A DNA stretch of 64,000 bases from Panax quinquefolius (lineage: Eukaryota > Streptophyta > Magnoliopsida > Apiales > Araliaceae): contig CM035171.1 in assembly GCA_020205615.1 (NCBI GenBank), positions 22,509,741-22,573,740 of the forward strand. Direction: 5' to 3'. The position numbers and the translations under genes are program-made. The notes below the pieces were generated by a model. That model saw only the letters and a program-made list of their open reading frames with translations, did no database searches and was not told the origin of the DNA. Shown here piece after piece: positions 33,626-44,602 of this stretch (its first letter is position 1; the number at the start of each line of letters is the position of its first letter).

Positions 33626-36474
33626 TGTGACGCCCCCAAAATAGGTATACACAACACCCATTCTGAGTCGCCAAATACATGGTACAAGAAGCAAACTACA
33701 ACTTCAATAATACAAATGTCGTGTGAAATACGACAATATATATAATGAGTTTAAATATAATATTGTCTTTCAGAGCAATATCCACACGCAAATAAATCCC
33801 CATCATAATTATTGATTCATTATTTTACAAAATGGTGAGGACTACTAAACAACTCTCTCTAGAACCTTCATTCCATACCCCGACTAAGTACTTTCGCTAC
33901 ATTCTCGCCTCCCGAGAAGAAAAATGGAACAACAAGGAAAAGGGTGAGCTCAACTAGCCCCGAGAAGAAGAATATTATGACTAAGATAATATACAACAAA
34001 TTATCGTTAGTCTTCAAACAGGAAAAATCGATAGAATACAATAGACAACAAGTTTCAAATCAATATTCATAGTGAAATAATAATTCATAGAAGAGTTACG
34101 TAGAGAATGAAATCTACTATAATCTATGAATTTAACGGTCCATCATCAATATTTTATCCTGTAACATCAATCAATATGCATACGGAATCAAATATTCATC
34201 TTTGCACTCTGAGGCCAAAGATATTCATCGATTGGTCATGTTCATTTAAACACTGTTCATCTTTTGCACTACTGGGCCAAAGATATTAATCAATCGGTCA
34301 TGTTCATCTCAACACTGTTCATCTTTGCACTACATGCCAAAGATATTCTTCTAAATCATTCATCTTTACACTACTGTGCCAAAGATATTCAATAATATCA
34401 TCATTTAAGACCGAGGATGATGAAACATATTTTTAAGAAACGAATCCATTGAAACAAAATGACAAGGATTAAGGATTAAGGATTCGTACTTGGTTTTATC
34501 CACGCCAAAAATACCTCAAAAATAATCATAGTGGTGTAAAATTCAAGAATGATCAAAAACATGGATACAATCGAGTTAGTATCCGAGAATAGATGTTTTA
34601 GACGAAAAGAAGAAATTTTATTTTTCTATGAATAAGTCAGATACGTGAATAGTGTCAGATATCGTGAATAGTGCCGATATCGTGAATAGTAACTCCGACA
34701 CCAAAAGATAGAAATTCCACAAAAACATCTTCACGCTTCATGAATAATAGTACTCGTGAATAGTAAATCGTGAATAAGAACTCATGAATAGTAACTTGTG
34801 AATAGTAACTCATGAATAGTAACCCATGAATAGTAACCCGACATGAAAAAGTTCCAAATTTGATAAAACTTTACATCAACATTTCAAAGATAATGATATT
34901 GAAGAAATAATATCATTCTGAAAAAAATAATATCCCTTACCTCGAAAGATCAAGACTTTTAAATTTGAAAACAGGATATAGGCTATGACTTGGACTTGCA
35001 CAATAGTATAGCAATACTCAAAGTATACTCAAAATACTCACAAGAATACTTCGATAATATAGAGAGAAAACTTGATTTCGGTGTGATTTTCAATTCTAAC
35101 CCAAGACCCTATTTATAGGAAATTGCTTAGAACACCAAAGCGTAAAATTTAATAAATTAATAATATAATTATATTATTTTCTACACATGTCTAGAATCTG
35201 ATTTCAGCCATCAAACACATGCCACCTTCTAGAAAAAATAAGAAAAACGTTTTTCTAATTATAAATATTTTAAACTTCCAAAAATCAATTATTTTGAACT
35301 TGAACTTCAATAATTCATAATAAATAGCCCTTTCATCAGAAAATTCGAATCTCATGAGTTTTTATAGGAAATTCAATTCTCTACAACTTTGCAGAAGAAA
35401 GTTTTTCCAAATTCCAATCAAAAATTGACCGAAATCCACAAGCGGGCAATTTTCACATTATAATCAAATTTCGGTCAATAAATGGGGTCCACCGACATGT
35501 TTAACATGTTTTAAACATTTATTGCAACAAAAATACTCTTCCTCCTCGTATACTCATATATCCCACATTCGTTGTAAAAATATCATAGTTAATATATTAT
35601 TAAAATAATATATTTAAATGAATTATTTTATCGAGAAAAAGATAAAATATTAATTTTCAACAATTGTCATTTTAAAAATTTTCTCCATCTATATCCACAT
35701 AAAATCAATATTTTCCTCATCATATAAATCAATAATTAATTATTCACAAATAATATTACGTAATCACAATATTGACAACGAGGTAGGTTCAGGAAAGAGG
35801 GCTTTCCAATAAGAATTTTTTTTCTTCTTGGCGGTTAAATTAGGTGACCAAACCTCTCCTTAGGCGAGAACTTTCTAGACATTGCCAATAATGTTATCTA
35901 ATAATATTATTCAGATAATATGAATTATTGCTTCGATAATGAAAGATATCGTGTAATGACAATTATCAAACAACAAAGAATATAAAATATCAACGCAGCA
36001 ATTATTAACTCAATAAAATATCTTGAAGAATAATTCTGTAACCATTATTGAGTAGTGCCTTCTTCACGTAAAGAATCAATAATTAGTGCAATACCGGTGT
36101 GCCACTTGTTCAACAACGTAGCGTATTAGTGTGTTTTAACCACCCGGGTATTCCAACAAGATAATCTGCAGTAATAACTTCTACGCCGTTATTTAAAAAC
36201 AACTTATATTTGTCGTTTTCTTCATCCAATCGCTTTCCACTATGGGGCCCACACATGGCTGCGCCGTCATACGAATATTCCCGACCGTACGAATATTCCA
36301 CGACCAAACGAATATTCCCCGACAACAATGAATATTTTATAACCACTTGCTTATTTTGAAATATTTGCATATTTAACCCTTAACTATCCACATTAATCAA
36401 ATCAACCCTTACTATTTCAAAATAATAAATAAAGGAAATTCCTTTTTATTTAAAAAAATTTGAGAGGTCTTACA
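33626..36474 (-). repeat. 3' LTR of element A
   Basis: 2,849 bp. It contains the CTTTGG array (34196-34395), 14-bp array (34740-34850), TATA box (35109-35119) and GAATATTC series (36273-36337). Confidence 0.92.
36273..36337 (-). promoter_or_regulatory. GAATATTC series in U3 of element A
   Basis: GAATATTC at 36273, 36291 and 36310 and GAATATTT at 36330, spaced 18-20 bp. The same arrangement is seen at 48550, 48569, 48588 and 48608 (B, left) and at 56068, 56088, 56107 and 56127 (B, right). The pattern is palindromic and fits heat-shock half-sites; function is not shown. Confidence 0.5.
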
Positions 36475-36490
36475 ACCTCCCCCTCCTTAT
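36475..36490 (-). promoter_or_regulatory. Polypurine tract of element A
   Basis: The minus-strand sequence AAGGAGGGGGAGGT directly precedes the LTR start TGTAAGACC. The in-frame pol stop TAA overlaps its 5' end. Confidence 0.88.
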
Positions 36491-37830
36491 GAAATTTCAT
36501 CCTCGAAATTGACGTGTCGTACCTTGTGTTTTGAAAAGGTGAGGATACCTCGCTTTCATTTCCATTTCCAATTCCGTGTCATTTCCTCTATATAGCATGA
36601 TTCCTCCACAAAACTTTAACTTGTGGTATGACCTTTCTTGGCGTAGGACATGCTCCTTCCTATCCAAAATCTTGACAGTACCTCCTCATACGTTAAGTCT
36701 TGGCTATCTCGTCCGGTTCTAACTCAATAACGTGGTTCGGTCTTTCACATATTTACGAAATATGATATGTGAAACACATTATGAACACGAGACATACTCG
36801 GAGTAACGCAAGTCTATAGGCTACATTTCCTACTCGGTCAAGAATTTGAAATGGACCAATAAATCATGGATTGAGCTTTCCTCTCTTCCCAAATCTTGTA
36901 ACACCCTTCCGTGGAGCAACTCGCAACAATACATGATCCCCTACATTAAATTCCACGTCCTTTCAATGAAGATCCGCATAACTCTTTTTGTCGATCTTGT
37001 CTTGGTTTGTATCGTTGTCGAATCATTAGTCATACGTACTAACTCGGGTCCCAACAATGTTGCTTCACCCAACTCATCCCAACATATTGGAGAAGCGACA
37101 TTTTGTCCATATAATGCTTCGAATGGAACCATGCCTATATTTGTTTAATAACTATTGTTGGTCGAGAATTCCACCAATGGCAAGTACTTATCCCAACTTC
37201 CTTTGAAATCTAGGACACGAGTTTTAATATATCTTCAAGAGTTTGAGTAGTCCTTTACGATTGCCCATCCGTTTGAGGATGGTATGCCAAGCCGAATCAG
37301 AATCCGTGCCCATAGCTTTTTGCAAGCTAACCCAAAATCTTGAAGTGAATCTTGGGTCACGATCCGAAACTATGGATACTGTGCATGCCATACTAACCTC
37401 ACAATCTCATTCACGTACATACTAGCAAGACGTTCAAGGGAATAAGTCTCCCTTATCGGCAAGAAATGAGCAGACTTGGTTAATCTATCAACAATAACCC
37501 AAATAGCATTGATGCCTTGAGAAACCGTAGGAAGACCCGTAACGAAATCCATAGTAATGTGTTCCCACTTCCATTCCGGAATCTCAAGTGGTTGCAACGG
37601 ACCCTTAGGTACAAGATGCTCCGCCTTTACACATTGGCAAGTTAAACACATCGAGATAAACTTTGCAATCTCTCTCTTCATATTGTTCCACCAAAATGTA
37701 TGTCGAAGATCACGATACATTTTAGTACTTCCAGGATGGATTGCAAATGGCGTATTGTGTGCCTCCATCATAATCTTGTACTTCAAATCAGAGTCGTTAG
37801 GAACACAAAGTCTAGAGTGGACTCGAAGTA
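36485..37830 (-). pseudogene. Element A pol: integrase with C-terminal chromodomain-like tail
   Basis: At 37370-37786 the frame reads HNTPFAIHPGSTKMYRDL, FISMCLTCQCVKAEH (HHCC finger), ITMDFVTGLPTVSQGINA (first catalytic Asp) and LTKSAHFLPIRETYS. At 36941-37132 another frame has MVPFEALYGQNVASPICW. The rest, down to the PPT, matches the chromodomain-type tail of element B but with frameshifts. The D and E after the first Asp cannot be read in one frame. Heavily decayed copy of the gene better seen in B. Confidence 0.85.
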
Positions 37831-38004
37831 TTCCTTCTTCATCAATTCTCGCTTCCGGAATAGCTTCTTTCTTTTATTTCTTTTTCATACGCATCCGCTC
37901 CGGAGTCGGTGGCTTGAGCAATCTTAACTTTTTCTATTAAAGTTGGCTCTCTATCGTATACTGACATCATCGCACTCGTTCCCGCATATGATCTTCTACT
38001 CATC

Positions 38005-38241
38005 GCGTCAGCTACCACGTTCGCTTTTCCAGGATGGCATGATCAGAACATGTGCTGAAATGAGTCTCCTCTTGAGTTCTTCGAAGCTCTTCCCACATTC
38101 CTTGCTCCATTCAAATTTTGTATCTCTACGAGTCAGCTGCGTTAATGGAATAGCGATTCGAGAATATCCTTCAACGAATCTCCGATAATAACCAACTAAG
38201 CCTAGAAAGCTACGTATTTCGATTACTGACTTAGGTTGCTC
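38005..38241 (-). pseudogene. Element A pol: RT thumb/RNase H junction remnant
   Basis: The minus reading gives [20 protein letters not shown] and LTQLTRRDTKFEWSKECG, the segment after the RT catalytic core in Ty3/gypsy pol. The core itself (the FIDD box region present in B at about 51050) is missing, and its place is taken by the leader-like sequence at 38243-38390. Most of RNase H is also missing. Confidence 0.8.
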
Positions 38242-38242
38242 T

Positions 38243-38390
38243 CAACTGTGACTCATATCCCAATCTTGGATAGCACGTCACAATGACACCTATCAGTTTA
38301 CTATCGCATCTAATAATACGCCCCCTACGTAGAGAGTGCGGCTTAGGTGAATTCCACAAAGGAAGTCACAAGATAAAGGCTCGGTACCAA
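38243..38390. repeat. Leader/PBS-adjacent module inside element A pol
   Basis: It begins CAACTGTGACTCATATCCCA and contains GGATAGCACGTCACAATGAC and a segment ending AAGGCTCGG. It is collinear with the leader of element D (44436-44580), which lies between two primer-binding sites. It replaces the RT core of A. Confidence 0.8.
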
Positions 38391-39130
38391 ATTCTATAGT
38401 TGAATTTTAACTCCTCGAAGTTCAATAGAGCCATTCGATATGAGATTTTAGAAATGAGTTTTGTACCGGGTTCAAAGTCGATACAAAATTTAATATCAGG
38501 CTTTGGGAGTAAGCCAAGAAATTCTTCAGGAAATACGTCAGGAAAAATCAATAACAATAGGAATATTATTCAAATCTGACGTGTCTTTATTCAAATCCAT
38601 AACATGGACTAAGAAAATTTGACATCCGTAATAAACGAATGACTTCATGGCTTGATATGAAAATGTTTGACTACAATGGTTTGATTGCTTGAATTCGAAT
38701 AACAAAGTTGCTTAGGAATATGAAAACTAACAACCTTACGAAAATAATCAATTTCGGCGATGATGAGTAGTTAACCTTAAAATCACATCAAAACAAATAT
38801 CTCTATAGAAATAAGGTTAACGGTGTAATGTGATAGTGCCAACTGAATCAAGCAAGATTTATAAACGAGTGGATGTGATGAAAGTTTCTCCTAACGGAGT
38901 TTCCACAGATAGGTCAAAGTCTAATTTCTCCGGAGTCAAGTTTAAACGTTGAGCGCAAGTAAGAGAGATAAAAGAATGGGTAGAACCGATATCTAGTAAG
39001 GTATATACTCGCAAGAATTTATAATTAACTAACCCGTGCTAACCGTTCGGGTTCTCTTGCATTTTGACCCGGCCACGACAAACGCTCTTCCAAGAACCGT
39101 TGACTTTGACTTTTTCGGGACATCCTTTTG
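38391..39130 (-). pseudogene. Element A pol: protease and RT N-terminus remnant
   Basis: At 38366-38557 the frame reads FPDVFPEEFLGLLPKPDIKF, the start of the RT region in gypsy pol, and upstream sequence is collinear with the retropepsin of B (51642-52130) but with frameshifts. The DTG motif is not readable in one frame. Confidence 0.7.
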
Positions 39131-40255
39131 AGTCACCATTCATTGGGTGGGTTTCGATATCGCATAATCTCGAGCGATATGTCCTTCTTTTCCACAATTA
39201 TAGCATACCTTAAAGCTGTTGTGGGCGGTTTAATGATATGTCCCTTTTTCCGCATTTGTAACATACGATAGGTGGTCGTTCTCCTCCCTTAAAACTAGTT
39301 GCCTTTGGCGCCGACGTCTTCACATGGTCGTTGTTGAATCTCCTCTTTTTAAAATCTCCTCCCGACTCGCTTCTTCTATTTTCATGGGCCACGATTACCA
39401 CCAGAGTGGTTACCGCCTTTGTCGTATTCTTCTTTCTCCGCCGGTTATCGTTATTCGATGATCGCTATCTTCGGTATGATCCTCGGTTATGGTCCCTCGG
39501 TTGAGCGTATTTCGTTATCTCGCTTCTAACAATCGAGCCCCCGTTGACAACATCTCGAATAGAGAGAAAATTTATGAGAAATGAGATATCGACGTATGTC
39601 AGTTTCAAACCTCTCGTAAACATCCGTCATACGTTCCTCATTCTCCACCAAATGAGGTGCAAACTCGGATAACTCCGCGAACTTCGCTTCGTCTTTGGGA
39701 CACCGCCATGTTATTTACGCTTCTAGTCTAATAAACTCCACTTCCTTCATATAGCCGAATACTTTCGGGAAGTACTTGTCATTGAACTGTTTCAAACGTC
39801 TTCCACGACACGCCGAAAAATTTGGATGGGGTACGCTTACGTGATTCCCACTAGTAATCGCTTCGCCACGGAACATAAAAGGCGCGAATGGAACTTTCTG
39901 TTCTCGTGCATCCCAAGACATCGAATATCTTGGTAATTTGTTTGACCCACGTCTCGCCTTTAATCGGATCCGGCTTTCCCTGAATTCGGTGGTCCCACTC
40001 TTTGAAGCGCTGTCATTTGTGACCACCCGTGAATTGCTATCATTTCCTCCCGTATTTTGAACACGAGTCTCCCTCGCCCGATTTTGCATGAACCGCAAAA
40101 AGCTTCTAAACATCCCTCGTTCATCATCTCGCTTTCAATGGTGTTGTTCACGGGAGGAACATTACCCGACTGTTACAGACGTTCTCCTCGTTGGTGAGTC
40201 TGAGGCATCTCCACGGTCTCATTTGCTCCAATTTGTTAATATTCTCATTCGACAT
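39131..40255 (-). pseudogene. Element A gag
   Basis: The ATG at 40253-40255 gives MSNENINKLEQMRPW. Then come GMFRSFLRFMQNRARETRVQ (39990-40115) and VPFAPFMFRGEAI. A zinc-knuckle start, VCYKCGKRD, lies near 39240, but its His/Cys half is out of frame. The homologous gag of B is more complete. There are multiple frameshifts and an early stop after RVMFLP. Confidence 0.82.
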
Positions 40256-40445
40256 TCTCAAATCTTGTCATAAAATAAGGGTTAATTAAGGAAATCAATA
40301 TATCACATAATATCCCTATATCTTGACTAACTAACAAATAAGCTTAGGTAGGACACACTAGCGAAGGATTTACTAAATCTCTCCCTCCTAGTTTTATTCC
40401 CCGATCTCCGCCAGAGATCATATCCCTAAGCTCGACATTACCAAG
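40256..40445 (-). other. 5' leader of element A with a degraded PBS
   Basis: Collinear with the leaders of B and D. The position of the initiator-Met PBS (next to 40446) reads CTCGACATTACCA instead of CTCTGATACCA on the plus strand, so the site is damaged or mis-sequenced. Confidence 0.65.
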
Positions 40446-43281
40446 TGTGGCGCCCCAAAATAGGTATACACAACACCCATTCCGAGTCGCCAAATACATG
40501 GTACAAGAAGCAAACTACAACTTCAATAATACAAATGTCGTGTGAAATACGACAATATATCTTAATGAGTTTAAATATAATATTGTCTTCTTTAGACAAT
40601 ATCCACACGCAAATAAATCCCCATCATAATTATTGATTCATTATTTTACAAAATGGTGAAGACTACTAAACAACTCTCTCTAGAACCTTCATTCCATACC
40701 CCGACTAGTACTCATTACATTCTCGCCTCCGAGAAGAAAAATGGAACAACAAGGAAAAGGGTGAGCTCAACTAGCCCGATAAAGAATATTATGACTAAGA
40801 TAATATACAACAAATTATCGTTAGTCTTCAACAGGAAAAATCGATAGAATACAATGTACAACAAGTTTCAAATCAATATTCGCAATTTGAAATAATAATT
40901 CATAGAAGAGTTACGTAGAGAATGAAATCTACTATAATCTATGAATTTAACGGTCCATCATCAATATTTTATCCCTGTAACATCAATCAATATGCATCGG
41001 AATCAAATATTCATCTTTGCACTATGAGCCAAAGATATTCATCGATTGGTCATGTTCATTTAAACACTGTTCATCTTTGCACTACTGAGCCAAAGATATT
41101 AATCAATCGGTCATGTTCATCTCAACACTGTTCATCTTTGCACTCTGAGGCCAAAGATATTCTTCAGAAATCATTCATCTTCGCACTACAAAGCCAAAGA
41201 TATTCAATAATATCATCATTTAAGACCGAGGATGATGAAAAAAATATTTTTAAGAAAGCGAATCCGGTGAAACAAAATGACAAGGATTAAGGATTAAGGA
41301 TTCAGTACTTGGTTTTATCCACGCCCAAAAAATACCTCAAAAATAATCATAGTGGTGTAAAATTCAAGAATGATCAAAACATGGATACAATCGAGTTAGT
41401 ATCCGAATAGATGTTTTGAGACGAAAGAAGAAATTTTATTTTTGATTGAATAATCACAGTGATATCGTGAATAATACCGTATACGTGAATAGTAACTAAC
41501 TCGACACCAAAAGATAGAAATTCCACAAAAACATCTTCACGCTTCATGAATAGTACTCGTGAATAGTAACTCGTGAATAGTAACTTCATGAATAAGTAAC
41601 TCGTGAATAGTAACTCATGAATAAGTAACCATGAATAGTAACCCCGACATGAAAAAGTTCCAAATTTGATAAAACTTTAGATCAACATTTCAAAGATAAT
41701 GATATTGAAGAAATAATATCATTACTGAAAAAAATAATATCCCTTACCTCGAAAGATCAAGATTTTTAATTTGAAACACGGATATAAGCTATGACTTGGA
41801 CTTGCACCGTATAGCAATACTCAAAGTATACTCAAAATACTCACAAGAATAAATTTCGATAATATAGAGAGAGAAAACTTGATTTACGGTGTGATTTTCA
41901 ATTCTAACCTAAGCACCCTATTTATAGGAAATTGCTTAGAACACCAAAGCAGAAAATTTAATAAATTAATAATATAATTATATTATTTTCTACACATGTC
42001 TAGAATCTGATTTCAGCCATCAAACACATGCCACCTTCTAGAAAAAATAAGAAAAAACGTTTTCTAATTTTAAATATTTTAAACTTCAAAAATCAATTAT
42101 TTTGAACTTGAACTTCAATAATTCATAATAAATAGCCCTTTCATCAGAAAATTGAATCCCACGAGTTTTTATAGGAAATTCAATTCTCTACAACTTTGCG
42201 TAAGAAAGTTTTTCCAAATTCCAATCGAGAAATTGACCAAATCCACAAACGGGCAATTTTAAAAGTTATAATCAAATTTGATAATAAATGGGGTCCACCG
42301 ACATGTTTAACATGTTTTAAACATTTATTGCAACAAAAATACTCTTCCTCCTCGTATACTCATATATCCCACATTCGATTTGTAAAAATATCACCAATTA
42401 ATATATTATTAAAATAATATATTTAAATGAATTATTTTATCGGAAAAAGATAAAATATTAATTTTCAACAATTGTCATTTTAAAAATTTTCTCCATCTAT
42501 ATCCACATAAAATCAATATTTTCCTCATCATATAAATCAATAATTAATTATTCACAAATAATATTACAGAATCACAATATTGACAACCGCGGCGGTTCCA
42601 GTGAAGAGGGGGCTTTCAATAAGAATTTCTTCTTCATGGCGCGCAATTAGGTGACCAAACCTCTCCTTGTATGAAATTTCTAGACATTGCCAATAATGTT
42701 ATCTAATAATATTATTAGGATAATATGAATTATTGCTTCGATAATGAAAGATCTTGTGTAATGACAATTATTGAAACAAACAAAGAATATAAAATATCAA
42801 CGCAGAGAATTATTAACTCAATAAAATAATCGAGCGAAGAATTAATGTAACCATTATTGAGTAGTGCCTTCTTACGTAAGAATCAATAATTGGTGCAATA
42901 CCTGGTGTGCTACTTGTTCAACAACGCGTATTAGTGTGTTTTAACCACCGGGTATTCCAACAAAGATATTATCGTGTAATAACTACGCCCAATTATTTAA
43001 AAACAACTTATATTTGTCGTTTTCTTCATCCAATCGCTTTCAGTTATGGGGCACACACATGGTAAGGCTGTCAGTAAATAATAATATTAAAACCGCATCG
43101 AATATTCCACGACCAAACGAATATTCCCAAACAACAATGAATATTTTATAACCACTTGCTTATTTTGAAATATTTGCATATTTAACCTTAACTATCCACA
43201 TTAATCAAATCAACCCTTACTATTTCAAAATAATAAATAAAGGAAATTCCTTTTATTTAAAAAAATTTGAGGGGTCTTACA
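40446..43281 (-). repeat. 5' LTR of element A
   Basis: 2,836 bp, collinear with 33626-36474. TATA box at 41928-41938 (minus). Small indels relative to the 3' LTR cluster at CG-containing motifs. Confidence 0.92.
41928..41938 (-). promoter_or_regulatory. TATA box in the 5' LTR of element A
   Basis: Minus-strand CCTATAAATAG, the same block as at 15496 (plus) and at 46824-46834 and 54902-54912 (5' LTRs of D and B). Confidence 0.65.
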
Positions 43282-43286
43282 AAATA

Positions 43287-44104
43287 CCTCAACATTAATT
43301 CCTTCATTTATAACCACATAAATAAATCCATCATTTATATCCACATCAAATAAATATTTCTTTATCATATAAATCAATAATTAATTATTCACAAATAATA
43401 TTACAGAATCACAATAACGACAACCGAGGTTCCTCGGAAAGAGGGGCTTTAATAAGAATTTCTCTCTCATCTTGGCGCAATTAGGTGATCAAACCTCTCT
43501 CGATGTAACTTTCTAGACATCGCTAATAATGATATCTCATAATATTATTCAAATAATATGAATTATTGATCCGATAATGGAAAATACTATGCAGTTGACA
43601 ATTATTGAAACCACAATAATATAAAATATCAACGCAAAGCAATTATTGAATCAATAAAATAAAATATTGAGCGAAGAATTACGGTAACAATTATTGAGTA
43701 GTGCCTTTTACGTAAGGATCAATAATTCAACAATCACATGCAATCTGGTGTGCCATCTTTGTGCAACCACGCCGTAGACATCGTATTTTAACCCATAAGG
43801 TATTCCAACAGTCTTAACGGTAACAACTACGTCGTTATTTATAAAAACTCAAACTTTGTCGTTTTCTTCATCCGACAGTTATCCGCTATAGGACCCACAA
43901 ATAGCTGCGCAGTCGTACGAATATTCCCCGACAGAAAGAATATTCAAAGACCAAACGAATACCTCGATAAATGAATATTTTATAACCACTTGCGTATTTT
44001 GAAAAATTTCATATATTACTCTTAACTTTAACTTGTTATCAATTTAACCATTTACTAAATAGAAAAATTAAATACATTTATTTCATAAAATTTGGGGTCT
44101 TACA
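43287..44104 (-). repeat. 3' LTR of element D, second part
   Basis: Resumes the D LTR after element A and ends GGGGTCTTACA. It contains GAATATTC copies near 43918-43975. Confidence 0.88.
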
Positions 44105-44423
44105 ATCTCTCCTTCTTATGAAATTTCGTCCCCGAAATTTATGTACCTGGTATTTCAAAGACTTGAGAATACCTTGCTTTCATTTCAAATTCCATCTTCC
44201 CTGTCCTCATGATTTCTCCATTGCTCATCTCCTGTATTTTAGATTTCATTCTAGAATACAGCTTCAAAACAAGGGTTAATTGAACAAATTAACATATCAC
44301 ATAATATCCTAATATTATGACTGACCAACAAATAAGCTTAGGTAGGACACACTAGCGAAGGATTTACTCATCTCTCCCCTCCTAGTTCTATTCCCCGATC
44401 TCTGCCAGAGACCATATCCCTAA

Positions 44424-44435
44424 GCTCTGATACCA
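44424..44435 (-). promoter_or_regulatory. Inner primer-binding site of element D
   Basis: The minus-strand sequence TGGTATCAGAGC is an exact 12-base match to the initiator-Met PBS. It is preceded by GAGTTACAGT, which resembles an LTR end (..TCACA) plus the GT spacer. Confidence 0.85.
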
Positions 44436-44588
44436 ACTGTAACTCATGTCCCAACCATGGACAGCACCTCACTTTGGTACCTATCAGTTAGCCACCGCAG
44501 AACGGCGTCCCCTATGGAGAGTTTGGCTTCGGTGCATTCCCCATCAACATGAAGTCACCAGTGAGAGGCTCGGGGCTCTTTACTTATA

Positions 44589-44600
44589 GCTCTGATACCA
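44589..44600 (-). promoter_or_regulatory. Outer primer-binding site of element D
   Basis: The minus-strand sequence TGGTATCAGAGC lies two bases (GT) from the 5' LTR end GTCACA. It is identical to the inner site, exactly 165 bp away. Confidence 0.92.
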
Positions 44601-44602
44601 AC

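Larger units (their letters stand above)
33626..43281 (-). mobile_element. Element A: full-length Tekay-type chromovirus nested in the D LTR
   Basis: 9,656 bp, flanked by AAATA (33621-33625, 43282-43286). The LTRs at 33626-36474 and 40446-43281 begin TGTG(A/G)CGCCCC and end GGTCTTACA on the plus strand. The internal 4.0 kb holds gag-pol remnants on the minus strand. Removing A rejoins the D LTR (ACTGATAAAATA + CCTCAACATTA), matching the uninterrupted copy at 47205-47230. Confidence 0.94.
44105..44602 (-). other. Complete internal region of element D
   Basis: On the minus strand: PBS, a 165-bp module, a second PBS, the family leader (GAGAGATG, then sequence matching 53330-53460), a junction near 44265, about 100 bp matching the pol 3' end, and the PPT next to 44104. 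The gag-pol body is gone while the cis signals for reverse transcription are kept. Confidence 0.85.
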
